Positions 28,892 through 38,655 of a DNA stretch of 64,000 bases are shown here, one piece after another (the first letter of the stretch is position 1; each line of letters begins with the position of its first letter). The DNA lies in contig DYJD01000023.1 of assembly GCA_020723325.1 (NCBI GenBank), positions 1-64,000 of the forward strand, read 5' to 3'. The position numbers and the translations under genes are program-made. The notes under the pieces were generated by a model that ran no database searches, was not told the DNA's origin, and saw nothing but the letters and a program-made list of their open reading frames with translations. The stretch is from Desulfosudis oleivorans. Lineage in GTDB: Bacteria > Desulfobacterota > Desulfobacteria > Desulfobacterales > SURF-7.

Positions 28892-30757
28892 ATGCCGGTC
28901 TCTCTGCTGCGAATTTGCTTGACGCTGCTGACCTTGTTGCAACTACTATCAGTGATGCCGGCCCGGGCTGGGGAATCAACCCCTGTCATGACCGGATTGA
29001 CCGGCAACGGTGAAGCCGGGGCAGGGGAAAATACCGAGGACCCAAAGACCCTGACCCGCCGGCATGATCCTTTGGTGGTGTCCGGTGATCTCCTGCCGGT
29101 GTTCGACAACGTGCCCATTGAAAATCTGCGGCTGCTGGCCCACGACGGTCGGAGTTTGAAAGTCATTCCTTTTCAGGTTGATGAGCGTGATCCGGAAGGG
29201 GAGTTTATTTTTACAAAAGGTCCTGCCGCCGGCAGGGATGAGGACAAGGGCCGCTTTGATTACAATGACGAAATCGTTTTTCTGGCCCAGGATACCGGCG
29301 CCAAGGCTTTGCCAGACGAATGGGCCGGGCTGGGCGACATGGGTGCTGAGATTGTGATAAACGATCCCCAAGATCCATCCCGCAAAGGCTGGGTCTATCT
29401 CATTCATTTCCCGCAGCACCCGCCGCCCCTTTCCACCACGGATTATGTGCACTACTCCCCAGGCCGGGAAATTGTCCGCAGTGATTATTACACGCTGAAA
29501 TACAAGCCTGGTGCCCCCTTTTACATGGATATCATCTGCCCTGAATCCGCCGGAGGCAACGGCCAGGACTTTTTCGACCGGGTCAAGGTACGCCTGTCCG
29601 TGGATGCTTTTTTTCACCTCCTGCACATCCAAAAAACCGAAGAGGATTTTAAATCCAGGGTCATGGGCTGGAAAGACGGCCCGGTGCGCGTGCTGCGGCG
29701 GGTGGAAAATTATTTCCGGATTCTGTTCAATCTCTCTTCCCCTTCGATTTTTTCCGTGAACGAATACTACCAGCGCCTCACTTACACGCCGGTACAGATC
29801 ACCATTCCTTTCCGCCTGAAATGGGTGTTCAACACCTTTGCCGTCAATGACTGGACCTGGCGGATATACGGTGATTTTCCCGGCCTGAAGGGCGGCCTGG
29901 CCTATACGGACCGCAACCTCGACGGCTTCCATTTTACCGGGCATCATTCCGCGGAAGAAATTGCCAAAAATGTGGATCTTTCCCGCTTCAAATGGGGATA
30001 TAATACAAGAGCAGGAGTGGGCACCTGGTTTCCCAATCTGCTCATGCCGGAGATGCTCTACGGTGTTCTTGCCCTGTATGTGGTGGATGATGAAAACCAG
30101 CCTGACCAGCCGGACGACATCCCTGGATTGATCGGCGGTGGCATGAAAGGCCAGTTAAAGGATTTCAATCCGGACCTGATGAATAAATTGGATCCGGGCA
30201 CCTATGAACTTTCCCTGGATACCTATTTCCCCAATCCCGGCATGGGGATCGCGGAGGTGGAAGAATGGCTGCAGATCCGTAATGTTCCATTGCAAGTGGA
30301 AATCGGCGCCGTCCGGTTGAAAACAGAGGCCGGCAAAGACCGCCGGAATCAAGGCTCAAAATCCGTGGAACCGCCTTCATCGGCTGATAAAAACAGGGGG
30401 TTCAGCGGACTGTTGACCGACACCCGCGGCCGGGAACTGCGGCTGCATGATCTGTATTTCTATGCCGGTTCCTTCCGCGTCACCCCCCGCACCACAATAC
30501 TCGGCCGGCTTTTCACCAAGGATAAATACCTGCTCCTCAACTTCAAGGATATCCGCCGCCTGGAGCACCGTTTTGAAAAAACCGATCCGATCTCGGAGAT
30601 GAAAAATCCCATGGTCCAAAGCTTGACCATGCAAAACGGCAAGACGATCGAATTGTTGGGCTGCAAACCCTGCGGTTTCAGCGGCCGGCTGCCGGACGGC
30701 AAAAAAGTTTTCCTTTGGGACACCCAGATCCGCTCCTTGGCATTTGTTCCGGAATGA
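28892..30757 (+). CDS. large exported protein of unknown function
   Basis: I do not recognise the family. The 621-residue precursor has a clear signal peptide (residues 1-26, ending MPARAG). Its globular part is rich in aromatic residues and is mostly beta-type, with a two-domain look. Residues 60-450 start DLLPVFDNVPIENLRLLAHDG. After a disordered stretch (about 475-510) comes a C-terminal domain with GCKPCGFSGRLPDGKK. CKPC is the only CxxC seen. It is probably periplasmic or surface-exposed. The ATG at 28892 gives the signal peptide; the open frame from 28850 would hide it. Confidence 0.7.
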   Translation: MPVSLLRICLTLLTLLQLLSVMPARAGESTPVMTGLTGNGEAGAGENTEDPKTLTRRHDPLVVSGDLLPVFDNVPIENLRLLAHDGRSLKVIPFQVDERDPEGEFIFTKGPAAGRDEDKGRFDYNDEIVFLAQDTGAKALPDEWAGLGDMGAEIVINDPQDPSRKGWVYLIHFPQHPPPLSTTDYVHYSPGREIVRSDYYTLKYKPGAPFYMDIICPESAGGNGQDFFDRVKVRLSVDAFFHLLHIQKTEEDFKSRVMGWKDGPVRVLRRVENYFRILFNLSSPSIFSVNEYYQRLTYTPVQITIPFRLKWVFNTFAVNDWTWRIYGDFPGLKGGLAYTDRNLDGFHFTGHHSAEEIAKNVDLSRFKWGYNTRAGVGTWFPNLLMPEMLYGVLALYVVDDENQPDQPDDIPGLIGGGMKGQLKDFNPDLMNKLDPGTYELSLDTYFPNPGMGIAEVEEWLQIRNVPLQVEIGAVRLKTEAGKDRRNQGSKSVEPPSSADKNRGFSGLLTDTRGRELRLHDLYFYAGSFRVTPRTTILGRLFTKDKYLLLNFKDIRRLEHRFEKTDPISEMKNPMVQSLTMQNGKTIELLGCKPCGFSGRLPDGKKVFLWDTQIRSLAFVPE

Positions 30758-30845
30758 TTTTCCAGTTTACTTTCCGGGAACAATACCTATCTTTGCCATA
30801 GAATAACTGAAAGGAGACATGCCAGGCGCAAAGGAGGTGATTCGA

Positions 30846-30992
30846 ATGGAAACCAACAAAATTCAAAATATGCCGGATTGCCGGAAAAAATGCACCGATG
30901 CCTTTCTGGATTGCACCAGCCATGAGTTCAACGGGTGCGTAGAGGCTTACCGCATTTGCAAGGAAAAATGTAAAATCGATCCGGAAAGCTGA
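30846..30992 (+). CDS. 48-residue six-cysteine microprotein with twin Cx3C
   Basis: The product has Cys12, 16, 23, 31, 38 and 42, giving the symmetric pattern Cx3C-x6-C-x7-C-x6-Cx3C across two amphipathic helical halves. A near-perfect Shine-Dalgarno (AAAGGAGGTGA) ends 6 bases before the ATG. An in-frame ATG at 30819 would add nine residues but has a poor spacing. There is no signal peptide. The layout suggests a disulfide- or metal-stapled helical hairpin, like twin-Cx3C small proteins; function is unknown. It lies 88 bases after the exported-protein gene. Confidence 0.72.
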   Translation: METNKIQNMPDCRKKCTDAFLDCTSHEFNGCVEAYRICKEKCKIDPES

Positions 30993-31425
30993 GTACCTAT
31001 GATGAAGCCTGCGTGTCCGCCCGGAAAAGGAAACTCTGGTCCCAGGAAGAGGCTTTGGTTTATTTGAGATCCCTGAGGCGGCGCCACTCCGCCTTGTGGT
31101 TCCAAATAAGCTGCAACCTGGCCCAACACCCGATCTACAATTTCCGGGCGGACACAACAAATCCATATGGTACCGTCCAAGAAGACAGAATTCAGGAGTC
31201 AGAATTCAGAATGGCGGTGAATACGACTCCGGTAACTTACCGATTTCTTCAATTGCATCTATTAAAAATCTCCAGCCTTCAGTCTTACCACCTGAGCAGT
31301 TACAAAAATGAGGTGTGAAAATAAAAAATATTGAATAATTGTAAGCACTCAGGTAAATAATCGGAAGACTGGAGACTTTACGCTATGATCCATTTTCTCA
31401 TAGGAACAAAGACTATAATTCAAAA
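30993..31425. other. intergenic accessory DNA, no supported gene
   Basis: Open frames here have no family-like content. Bases 31180-31215 hold the duplicated word CAGAATTCAG and its near copies. Composition becomes A/T-rich after 31200, unlike the flanking core genes. Confidence 0.5.
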
Positions 31426-31608
31426 ATGGCTGAGAAGAATAGTATTCTTGCTATTCGGCTTTGTGGTCTTGTTGATCAGAAAACAAAATCATGTAAAATT
31501 TTAGCAATTCTCCTGTGCCTGTACTTCCCCATCGGAACAGTATTAGGTGCTTTGATTCTTTTGTTGCTTTCACAAGGTGCCATGAGCAAGGGGTTGTTTG
31601 AATCATAA
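31426..31608 (+). CDS. short membrane protein, possibly a C-terminal remnant
   Basis: The 60-residue frame has one long hydrophobic stretch (ILLCLYFPIGTVLGALILLLL). The FPIGTVLG part resembles the last helix of small multi-helix membrane proteins, so this may be the end of a truncated gene. No ribosome site is obvious. It could also be non-coding. Confidence 0.3.
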   Translation: MAEKNSILAIRLCGLVDQKTKSCKILAILLCLYFPIGTVLGALILLLLSQGAMSKGLFES

Positions 31609-31736
31609 TAGGGTGTATTAACTGGCCTATTCATAAGAAATTGATAAGCAGGATGGAAGGATTTTCTTCACAAAAATTCAGGTCGTACCGCCCTGCGAGT
31701 AGACAATTCTGTCCGATATTCTGAGAACTGGAGAAA

Positions 31737-32408
31737 ATGAAACAGAAAATAAACGAATATCCTTCTTGGCAATATCTGGAAGTGCAAATCGGTAAAGATT
31801 ACAATACGCTGGAAGAAGTTGAGGAATATGATGCACGGCACGGCAAATTTCGGAACATCGATGAGGAAAATGATAGAATCATAAGAAGCATAGGCCTTAC
31901 TTGTGAACAAACGGTTCTTGAAATCTCAAAAACCATGCTGGCGTATGCTGCTAAAAAGTCGGAAAAACTTGGCATCAAGAACATTGTCTTTTGCCATGCA
32001 GGGTTCCTCACCTATCTTCACACGGCCGAACCTGTCGATGCCATTGTAACCAGCACGGCATTGCATCATCTACCTGATTTTTGGAAGGGTATTGCATTGC
32101 AACGGCTGAACTGTATGATGAAGGTCGGCGGTCACTTGTATTTAAGCGACGTGATTTTTTCCGCTGACAACATACATGAGAATATTGAACATTGGATTTT
32201 AAAATTGGAACAGATTGGCGGGCATTCACTCCGGGAAGATGTGGAGGCCCACATCCGGAAGGAGTTTTCAACCTATGACTGGATCGTCGCTGGCCTTCTT
32301 GAGCGGGCAGGTTTCTGTATCGTCGAAAAGACCATCGAAGCAGGAGTAATTGGTAAGTATTTATGCAGGAAGGATGGTAGTCAACTTCAGAGGGCCTGTC
32401 ACATGTGA
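31737..32408 (+). CDS. class I methyltransferase-like protein lacking the SAM-binding loop
   Basis: The 223-residue product has Rossmann methyltransferase features: a lead-in helix (DRIIRSIGLTCEQTVLEI), the DAIVTSTALHHLPD region, KVGGHLYLSDVIF and a C-terminal cap. After TVLEI (residues 59-63) the sequence goes straight to SKTMLAYAAKKSEKLG. That skips the glycine-rich motif I and the second strand with its acidic residue, roughly 20-27 residues by comparison with the fold. The frame is intact across the junction near 31925. TGGAG precedes the ATG. SAM binding is unlikely; it may be a decayed gene or a non-catalytic homologue. Confidence 0.75.
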   Translation: MKQKINEYPSWQYLEVQIGKDYNTLEEVEEYDARHGKFRNIDEENDRIIRSIGLTCEQTVLEISKTMLAYAAKKSEKLGIKNIVFCHAGFLTYLHTAEPVDAIVTSTALHHLPDFWKGIALQRLNCMMKVGGHLYLSDVIFSADNIHENIEHWILKLEQIGGHSLREDVEAHIRKEFSTYDWIVAGLLERAGFCIVEKTIEAGVIGKYLCRKDGSQLQRACHM

Positions 32409-32635
32409 TCCGACGGTCGATCGAATTCAGGCTGCTCAGCAATATCGAGATTGAGCTTGCCCGGAAAGAAGAGCGCAGATTGAATAATCTTTATAACCTT
32501 GAAATCCCATCTGCGTGGCCTCCACTGAAAACAGAAGCCGGTGAAACTTTGGATTCAGAAGCCGAACAACCGGACAAATCACCGGTTGAAGTAATTGAAG
32601 ACGCTTTTCAGGAAGAAATCGAGCATGGCAGATAA
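32405..32635 (+). CDS. small acidic protein of unknown function
   Basis: The 76-residue frame starts at a GTG overlapping the methyltransferase stop (GTGA), which suggests translational coupling. It is Glu-rich and probably helical (IEIELARKEERRLNNLYNLEIP...), with no membrane segment. A 26-codon frame (32625-32705, starting MADKKHFIRKLYRDRC) overlaps its end and may be a further tiny gene. No family recognised. Confidence 0.45.
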   Translation: MIRRSIEFRLLSNIEIELARKEERRLNNLYNLEIPSAWPPLKTEAGETLDSEAEQPDKSPVEVIEDAFQEEIEHGR

Positions 32636-32996
32636 AAAACACTTCATAAGAAAGCTGTATCGCGATAGGTGCGCTAAGAATGAAAAGCATGTTGACCGCC
32701 GGTGAAAGATTATTTCGAATATTCTACCATTCACAACCCAGTCATCTGAGCCTGAAAATCATCTCCATGTGGTTGCCTCAGAAGAGCAGCAGATCACCAC
32801 CCTTACCATATGGGAACGGATGTCCTTGCCCTGCAAGCCGTTGATCGGTGCGGAAATGTGAAAAAGAGGCTCCCGGTTCCAAATTAAAATCAGGGTGTAT
32901 CGTATCTCTTCTTGTGGATAAGTTCCAATATCTTGCCCTGGGAAAAAATTTGGCGTATCCTGGTGATCGATTATTACATGAAAGACTGAGGCCCAG
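32636..32996. other. intergenic region before the two-component pair
   Basis: No gene beyond the 26-codon frame at its start. A weak promoter candidate, TTGACC (32692-32697) with TCGAAT 17 bases on (32715-32720), could serve the downstream regulator. Nothing else recognised. Confidence 0.35.
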
Positions 32997-33728
32997 GTGG
33001 AACAAAGCAAAACCGTATTAATTGTGGACGACGATGCCAATATTTTACAGGTGGCCGGCTTTGCCGTGAAGAAGGCCGGGTATGAGGTAGTGTTTGCCCG
33101 GGACGGCCGGGAAGCCTTGAGTGTGTTTGCCGAGGTAAAACCGGACCTGATCGTCCTGGATGTCATGATGCCGGAAATGGACGGCACCGAGGTCTGCAAA
33201 ATCATCCGCAGTCAATCACAGGTTCCCATCATTTTCCTTTCGTCCCGAGACGATGAAATCGACCGAATCATCGGCTTGGAACTGGGGGGCGATGATTATG
33301 TCACCAAGCCTTTCAGCCCCCGGGAACTGGCAGCGCGCATCAAGGCCTTGTTCCGGCGTATGGAAGGCCTGGCAGGCGGCGGCCGCCATTCATCGAGTCC
33401 CCAGCCTGCCGGCCGCAAGACCATGGAATGCGGCTGCATAAAACTGGATTCGGACCGCTTTCAGGTTTTTTGGAAAGACCAGGAGATTGTTTTAACTGCT
33501 ACGGAATTCGCCATCCTGCGCACCCTTTTGGCCTATCCCGGCAAGGTGTACAACCGGGAAGAACTCATGGCCAAGGCTTATGATATCCATACCGTGGTCA
33601 GTGACCGCACCATTGACAGCCATATCCGCCATATCCGGGAGAAATTCAAAGCCAAGGGTGGGGACCCCATTGAGACCATTCATGGGCTGGGTTATAAAAT
33701 CGTTTCCAGTCCCGCGGTTCAGCCATGA
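32997..33728 (+). CDS. OmpR/PhoB-family response regulator
   Basis: This cytoplasmic DNA-binding regulator has 243 residues: a receiver domain with DDD acidic pocket (residues 11-13), phosphoacceptor Asp55 (LIVLDVMMPEMDG) and KPF, a Gly/Ser-rich linker, and a winged-helix domain (TATEFAILRTLLAYPGKVYNREEL...SHIRHIREK...IHGLGYKI). GTG start with GAGG upstream. It overlaps its kinase gene by ATGA. Target genes unknown. Confidence 0.92.
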   Translation: MEQSKTVLIVDDDANILQVAGFAVKKAGYEVVFARDGREALSVFAEVKPDLIVLDVMMPEMDGTEVCKIIRSQSQVPIIFLSSRDDEIDRIIGLELGGDDYVTKPFSPRELAARIKALFRRMEGLAGGGRHSSSPQPAGRKTMECGCIKLDSDRFQVFWKDQEIVLTATEFAILRTLLAYPGKVYNREELMAKAYDIHTVVSDRTIDSHIRHIREKFKAKGGDPIETIHGLGYKIVSSPAVQP

Positions 33729-35341
33729 GGTTCCGTCCCAGGCTGCGCACCCTGCTGCTTTGCTTGAGTCTTACGGTTCTGCTGCTGCCCCTGGGCGGCA
33801 TCGCCATCCTGCGCCTGTATGAGAGCGAACTGGTCAAGCAGACTGAATCCGAATTGATCAGCCAGGCGGCCCTGACCGCCGCCATGTTCCGGGCAACCTA
33901 TCTTCAGCAGTTTGAACAGACCCGGAAAAACAATGTGGAAATAGACCCTGCCGGCCTGGGTAATCCCCTGGTGAAAAACTGGCTGGCGGAAAACGCCGAC
34001 GGCCTCACGCCCCTTCCACCCCAGTTGGACCTGGCCCGGATCTGGATCAGACCCCGGGCGCCGGCAGCCGCGGCAGTGGAGCAGGAGCCTGAAGCGGTGG
34101 CGCAAGAGGCAGGCCGGGCCTTGATTCCGGTGATTGCAGGGGCGACCAAAACGATTCTTTCCGCCATTCGCATTGTGGATCATAAGGGGATTGTTGTGGC
34201 CAGCAGCAGCGGTGATCTGGGCTTGTCCTTGATGGCCATGGAAGAAGTGGAGCGCGCCCTGACAGGGGAGCCGGTCAGTCTGCTGCGAGTCCGCCATCCG
34301 GATTCGCCTTTGCCCACCCTTGATTCCATCAGCCGCAGAACCCGGCACCGGGTTTTTGTGGCCTTGCCGGTTGTGCTTGAAAACCGCGTGGTGGGGGCTG
34401 TTATCGCCTCCCGCACGCCCTTGGATGTGGCCAAGGCTTTGTATCTGATTCGCGCCCACCTGCTAAAGGCCGGTTTTATTCTGCTCTGTGTGGTTCTGCT
34501 CATGTCTTTGCTGGCCACCCACTTCATCAACCGGCCGGTGAAAGGCTTGATCGCGCAGGTGAAAAGGGCCCAGATGGGGGGGCCGGATGATCACAAGCCC
34601 CTTGAAAACCCGGTAATTCAGGAAGTGGCCGAGCTTTCCGAAGCCATTGCCCAAATGTCCAAGACCCTTGCGGAGCGGGCAGAGTATATCAAGACCTTTG
34701 CCGCCAACATATCCCATGAATTCAAGACGCCCCTCACCTCCCTGCGCGGTGCCGTGGAAATTCTGCGGGATCATTACGAGGATATGAGCCCTTCGGAGCG
34801 GGAAAATTTTCTTGTCATTCTTCAGGATGAAACCCGGCGTTTGGAAACCATGGTAAAGCAGTTGCTTGATTTGGCCCGGGCCGAGGTATTCAAGCCAGAA
34901 GGAGAAATGACAGCACTGCAACCTGTTCTGGAAGAAATGGCCGCTCGATATCAGGATAAAAAGCTGGCGGTCAAAATCATGAACGAATACAATGACGGCC
35001 GGGTTGCCATGGGCCGGGAAATTTTTGCTTCCATCATCTCAAACCTGCTTGACAACACTTTGCTGCATGGCGGCGAAGGCTGCAGGGTTGTAATTTCGAT
35101 TTCAGCGGTTGCAGCCGGAGACCGGCCGCAAGTTGTGCTTGTCATAGCCGACGATGGCAAGGGTATCAGTCCGGCCAATGCCGAGCGCATATTCCGGCCG
35201 TTTTTCACCACCGCCCGAGACCGGGGCGGCAGCGGTTTGGGTCTGGCCATAGTCAAATCCCTGGTGGAGGCCCATTACGGCACCATCGAATTGCTGCCTT
35301 CAACAACCGGCGCGGTTTTTAAAATCGTGCTGCCCTGCTGA
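33725..35341 (+). CDS. membrane sensor histidine kinase
   Basis: The partner of the upstream regulator, 538 residues. It has two membrane helices (about residues 9-30 and 246-266) flanking a periplasmic sensor of about 215 residues with a PAS/Cache-like strand (IRIVDHKGIVVAS), then HAMP, the H-box NISHEFKTPLTSLRG with His331, and an HATPase domain (NLLDNTLLHG, DDGKGI, GGSGLGLAI). The sensor has an Ala/Glu/Pro-rich insert near residues 110-130. Signal unknown. Confidence 0.92.
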   Translation: MRFRPRLRTLLLCLSLTVLLLPLGGIAILRLYESELVKQTESELISQAALTAAMFRATYLQQFEQTRKNNVEIDPAGLGNPLVKNWLAENADGLTPLPPQLDLARIWIRPRAPAAAAVEQEPEAVAQEAGRALIPVIAGATKTILSAIRIVDHKGIVVASSSGDLGLSLMAMEEVERALTGEPVSLLRVRHPDSPLPTLDSISRRTRHRVFVALPVVLENRVVGAVIASRTPLDVAKALYLIRAHLLKAGFILLCVVLLMSLLATHFINRPVKGLIAQVKRAQMGGPDDHKPLENPVIQEVAELSEAIAQMSKTLAERAEYIKTFAANISHEFKTPLTSLRGAVEILRDHYEDMSPSERENFLVILQDETRRLETMVKQLLDLARAEVFKPEGEMTALQPVLEEMAARYQDKKLAVKIMNEYNDGRVAMGREIFASIISNLLDNTLLHGGEGCRVVISISAVAAGDRPQVVLVIADDGKGISPANAERIFRPFFTTARDRGGSGLGLAIVKSLVEAHYGTIELLPSTTGAVFKIVLPC

Positions 35342-35374
35342 CGTATTTGCCGGGATCAGTAAGAATTTCGACCT

Positions 35375-37315
35375 TCAGCCCTCCAGGGTCAACCGGACTT
35401 TTTGTCCAAGTTCGGCATAGGAGAACGGTTTTTGAATGAAACTCACGCTTTCCTCCAGCACGCCGTGGCGGGCAACGGCGTCGGCGGTATAGCCGGACAT
35501 GAACAGGCATTTCAGGCCGGATTGAACAGCCCGGATCTGTTCTACCAGGAGCCGTCCGTTCATTTGCGGCATGATTACATCGGTGAGGAGTAGATCAATT
35601 TTTCCGGCGTACGTCTCAGCCAATTTCAGCGCATCCGAGGGTTTGGCCGCCGTCAGCACCATGTAGCCGAGCTTTTCCAGCATGGCTTTTGCTGTTTCGA
35701 GAATGCTGGCCTCATCCTCCACTATCAAGATGATTTCTCCCTTACCATGCGGGGGCTGTGGCGCTGAAATGGTTGTGATTTCGGCAAAAGCCTGGGCGTG
35801 CCGGGGGAGATATATTTTAAAAGTCGTCCCTCGGCCGGGTTCGCTGTAGACATTTATGAAGCCGTTGTTTTGTTTGACGATGCCGTAGACCGTGGCCAGA
35901 CCCAGGCCGGTGCCCCGGCCGACCTCCTTGGTTGTGAAAAATGGTTCAAAAATGTGCTCCAGGACATCTTTTTCCATGCCGCAGCCGTTATCGCTCACAG
36001 CCAGCAGCACATATTCCCCCGGCATGGCCTCGGGCTGGAGGCGGGTACTATCTTTGTCAAAGGTCCGGTTGCCGGTTTCAATGGTGATCTTGCCCACTCC
36101 GGCGATGGCGTCCCGGGCGTTTACAAACAGATTGGCAAGAATCTGGTCGATCTGGGCAGGATCCATCTTTACCAGCCACAATCCGGATTTGGGCATCCAG
36201 GCCAGGTCGATATCTTCACCGATCATGCGCTGCAGCATCTTAAGCATGGCGGTGATGGCGTCGTTCAGATTCAGGACACGCGGCATCACGGCCTGTTTTC
36301 GGGCAAAGGCCAGCAACTGTCCGGTGAGATCGGCAGAACGCCGGGCGGCTTTGTGAGCGCTTTCCAGGTTTTTGCGAATGGCGCTGCCGGCCGGGGCTTC
36401 CGGCAAAGCCAGCTCAATATTGCCCAAAATGGCCTGGAGCATGTTATTGAAGTCATGGGCCACACCACCGGCCAGCCGGCCCACGAATTCCATTTTCTGG
36501 GCCTGGAGCAGTTGGCTTTGCAATTTTTCGTGCTCCGCCTCCGTCTGTTTACGGGCGGTAATATCCTCCCCCGAACTGAGGGTGCCGATGATCCGGCCGT
36601 CCTCATCAGTGAGATTGGCATTGCGCCAGGCGATCAGGCGGCTTTGGCCGTCCCGGCAAAGCACCGCATTCTCGAAATACTCCACGCTTTTCAGGTCACC
36701 GCTCATGATACGCCTGAAAACAGGATAAACCTTTTCCATACCCATGGGCTGGGGCAGGCAGGTTTCGAACCAGTTTCGCCCCAGCAATTCCTGCTCATTA
36801 TAGCCCAGCAATTCACAGCCCTTACGGTTGATCATGGTGATCCGACCCTGGGCGTCCAGGGCCACCATGATGGTTTGAACCGTATCCAGATATTTCTGGT
36901 TGCGGTCGCGCTCTTGCTTCAGGGCGGCCTCTGTTTTTTTACGTTCGGAAATATCCCGAAATACGCCTACCAGCACGGTCCTGCCCCAGAGTTTGAGTGG
37001 AAAAGAGGTGATATCTGCATGGAAAATTCCGCCGTCCTTTCGCAGCACGGGCAGGTCCGGGGCCAGGGTCAATTCGCCACGGACCATTTTTTCAAAGGCC
37101 GCAATAACCTTGGGCAGAGACTGCCGGGGATGGATATCTGCCACGCTCAGATCCAGGATTTCATTAGATGAATACCCCAGCATGTCAAGGATGGCCTTGT
37201 TGCCGAAAAGGAATTGTTGGGTGGTGGTATCGGCCAGTAAAATGCCGTCGCGGGCATTATCGAAAATAACACGAAGGCTGTCTTCGGATTCCGTAATTTC
37301 CTGAGTATATTCCAT
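35375..37315 (-). CDS. cytoplasmic PAS-PAS hybrid histidine kinase
   Basis: The 646-residue protein has no membrane segment. It has two PAS domains (about residues 12-125 and 140-265), the H-box [14 protein letters not shown] with His287, an HATPase domain ([29 protein letters not shown]) and a C-terminal receiver with Asp579 ([13 protein letters not shown]). This architecture is common among orphan kinases of Desulfobacterota. It is convergent with the kinase before it. No strong ribosome site precedes the ATG, so the N-terminus is less sure. Confidence 0.88.
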   Translation of the reverse strand: MEYTQEITESEDSLRVIFDNARDGILLADTTTQQFLFGNKAILDMLGYSSNEILDLSVADIHPRQSLPKVIAAFEKMVRGELTLAPDLPVLRKDGGIFHADITSFPLKLWGRTVLVGVFRDISERKKTEAALKQERDRNQKYLDTVQTIMVALDAQGRITMINRKGCELLGYNEQELLGRNWFETCLPQPMGMEKVYPVFRRIMSGDLKSVEYFENAVLCRDGQSRLIAWRNANLTDEDGRIIGTLSSGEDITARKQTEAEHEKLQSQLLQAQKMEFVGRLAGGVAHDFNNMLQAILGNIELALPEAPAGSAIRKNLESAHKAARRSADLTGQLLAFARKQAVMPRVLNLNDAITAMLKMLQRMIGEDIDLAWMPKSGLWLVKMDPAQIDQILANLFVNARDAIAGVGKITIETGNRTFDKDSTRLQPEAMPGEYVLLAVSDNGCGMEKDVLEHIFEPFFTTKEVGRGTGLGLATVYGIVKQNNGFINVYSEPGRGTTFKIYLPRHAQAFAEITTISAPQPPHGKGEIILIVEDEASILETAKAMLEKLGYMVLTAAKPSDALKLAETYAGKIDLLLTDVIMPQMNGRLLVEQIRAVQSGLKCLFMSGYTADAVARHGVLEESVSFIQKPFSYAELGQKVRLTLEG

Positions 37316-37829
37316 TTAAAAAGTATATGGAAAGACTGCCACTGTGTCAATGGGCTCAGTGACAAACGGCAATGCCATCGCGTTGGGTCTTTACATCAGC
37401 AAGGGAAACGCCCTGGTTTTTTGGGGTTTATAGCCCAACAACGGGCCGGGGGTATTTTTAGATGGGATTACTCTGAGATACCCGCTGTTGCGGCTTTTCA
37501 AAGGTTTTGATTGCAAGATACGCTGCAAATATGGTATAAATTCAACCAAATCATACATGTGAAAAACAGGCCGTGGTCATCGTTTCGGCTTTATCGCGGC
37601 TGGAAGCCGCTCCCACAATGGAGGATGGCCGAAACGATGATGAAGGCTGAAAAACTTGTCCCCCATCCGGTTAAGTCTTTTTTACTATTTGAAAACGGCA
37701 TAACAAAATAAGCCTCTTCCCTGTTATACAGTGCAAAATAAAACCGAATCAGCAGGGGGTCAAAATGGAAAAAACAGCTATCCAGTTTGATTCAAGAATG
37801 AATTTTCCCTGATTTTCAAGGGGGGTATC
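37316..37829. other. 514-bp divergent intergenic region
   Basis: Between the PAS kinase (leftward) and the binding-protein gene (rightward). It holds copy 3 of the dispersed element (37570-37647). The remainder shows no coding signal or recognised RNA. Confidence 0.6.
37570..37647 (+). repeat. REP/MITE-like element, copy 3
   Basis: Ends GCCGTGGTCATCGTTTCGGC and GGCCGAAACGATGATGAAGGC are inverted with a few mismatches; the core is ATCGCGGCTGGAAGCCGCTC, in the same orientation as copies 2 and 4. Confidence 0.87.
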
Positions 37830-38576
37830 ATGAGAATTTTATATTTGATCTTGCTATGGTCGCTGATTTGTTGCGGGCAAGTTTTCGCTGAAACACTGGA
37901 ATTGGTTACACTTCAATACCCGCCGTACGAATTTAAAGAGGGTGGAGAAGTCAAGGGTGTAGCTGTGGAGATTGTCAAAGAAGTTTTTCAAAGGATGAAG
38001 CAACCGATTCATATTTCACTCCACCCTTGGGCAAGGTCACTAAAAAAAATTGAAGAGGGGAAAGCGGATGCCATCTTTACCGCCTATAAAAATCCCGAGC
38101 GCGAAACTTATATGGATTTTTCACAGGAAGTGCTCATGCCGCAAATTGTATCCCTTTTTGTCCGCAAAGATTCGGACATTGCCTTTGACGGCGATCTTAG
38201 CAAATTGAAGCAGTATACTTTCGGTACTGTGATTCAAGTCAGCTATGGCACGGTATTCGACAATGCCGTGAAGAATAAAATCATTACTAAAATCGACCAC
38301 CCGGCCCATACCGGCGAAATGAACCTGGAAAAACTTCTGCGCGGACGCTTTGATATCTTGGTGAGCAATAAATATGGCGCCATCGCCATTTTAACGGCGA
38401 TGAATGCAAGAGATAAGGTAAAAGAATTAAGTCCGGAAGTTCAAAGTGTTCCATCCTATATCGCTTTTTCAAAAAAACGCAATTTAGTGTATGTACGCAA
38501 AGAGTTTGATAAAGTACTTAGGCAGATGATCGACAGCGGTGAATATGACGCCATTATCAAATCGTATTTTCAATAA
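37830..38576 (+). CDS. periplasmic solute-binding protein (SBP_bac_3 type)
   Basis: The 248-residue precursor has a signal peptide (residues 1-20, ending VFA) and a type-II binding-protein fold: LVTLQYPPYEFKEGGEVKGVAVEIVKEV, then the GKADAIFTAYKNPERE segment and a C-terminal lobe ending GEYDAIIKSYF. Such proteins bind amino acids or small organic acids. No transporter genes are nearby. It precedes a PhnD-type protein and a hybrid kinase in the same direction, so ligand sensing is more likely than uptake. CAAGGGGGG precedes the ATG. Confidence 0.85.
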   Translation: MRILYLILLWSLICCGQVFAETLELVTLQYPPYEFKEGGEVKGVAVEIVKEVFQRMKQPIHISLHPWARSLKKIEEGKADAIFTAYKNPERETYMDFSQEVLMPQIVSLFVRKDSDIAFDGDLSKLKQYTFGTVIQVSYGTVFDNAVKNKIITKIDHPAHTGEMNLEKLLRGRFDILVSNKYGAIAILTAMNARDKVKELSPEVQSVPSYIAFSKKRNLVYVRKEFDKVLRQMIDSGEYDAIIKSYFQ

Positions 38577-38655
38577 TATTTAAACTTTTTGATCAGGACT
38601 GACTTTATCGGTGGCCAAATCTAATACACCTTACAAGCCCTATAAGGAAACGCCC

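Noticed and set aside
31013-31318. 101-codon frame after the microprotein gene
   Set aside because: No ribosome site, no recognisable motif, and the second half is made of the duplicated CAGAATTCAG-type words.
35798-37171. 457-codon plus-strand frame opposite the PAS kinase
   Set aside because: It is a long shadow frame of a G+C-rich gene; the minus-strand frame has all the kinase motifs.
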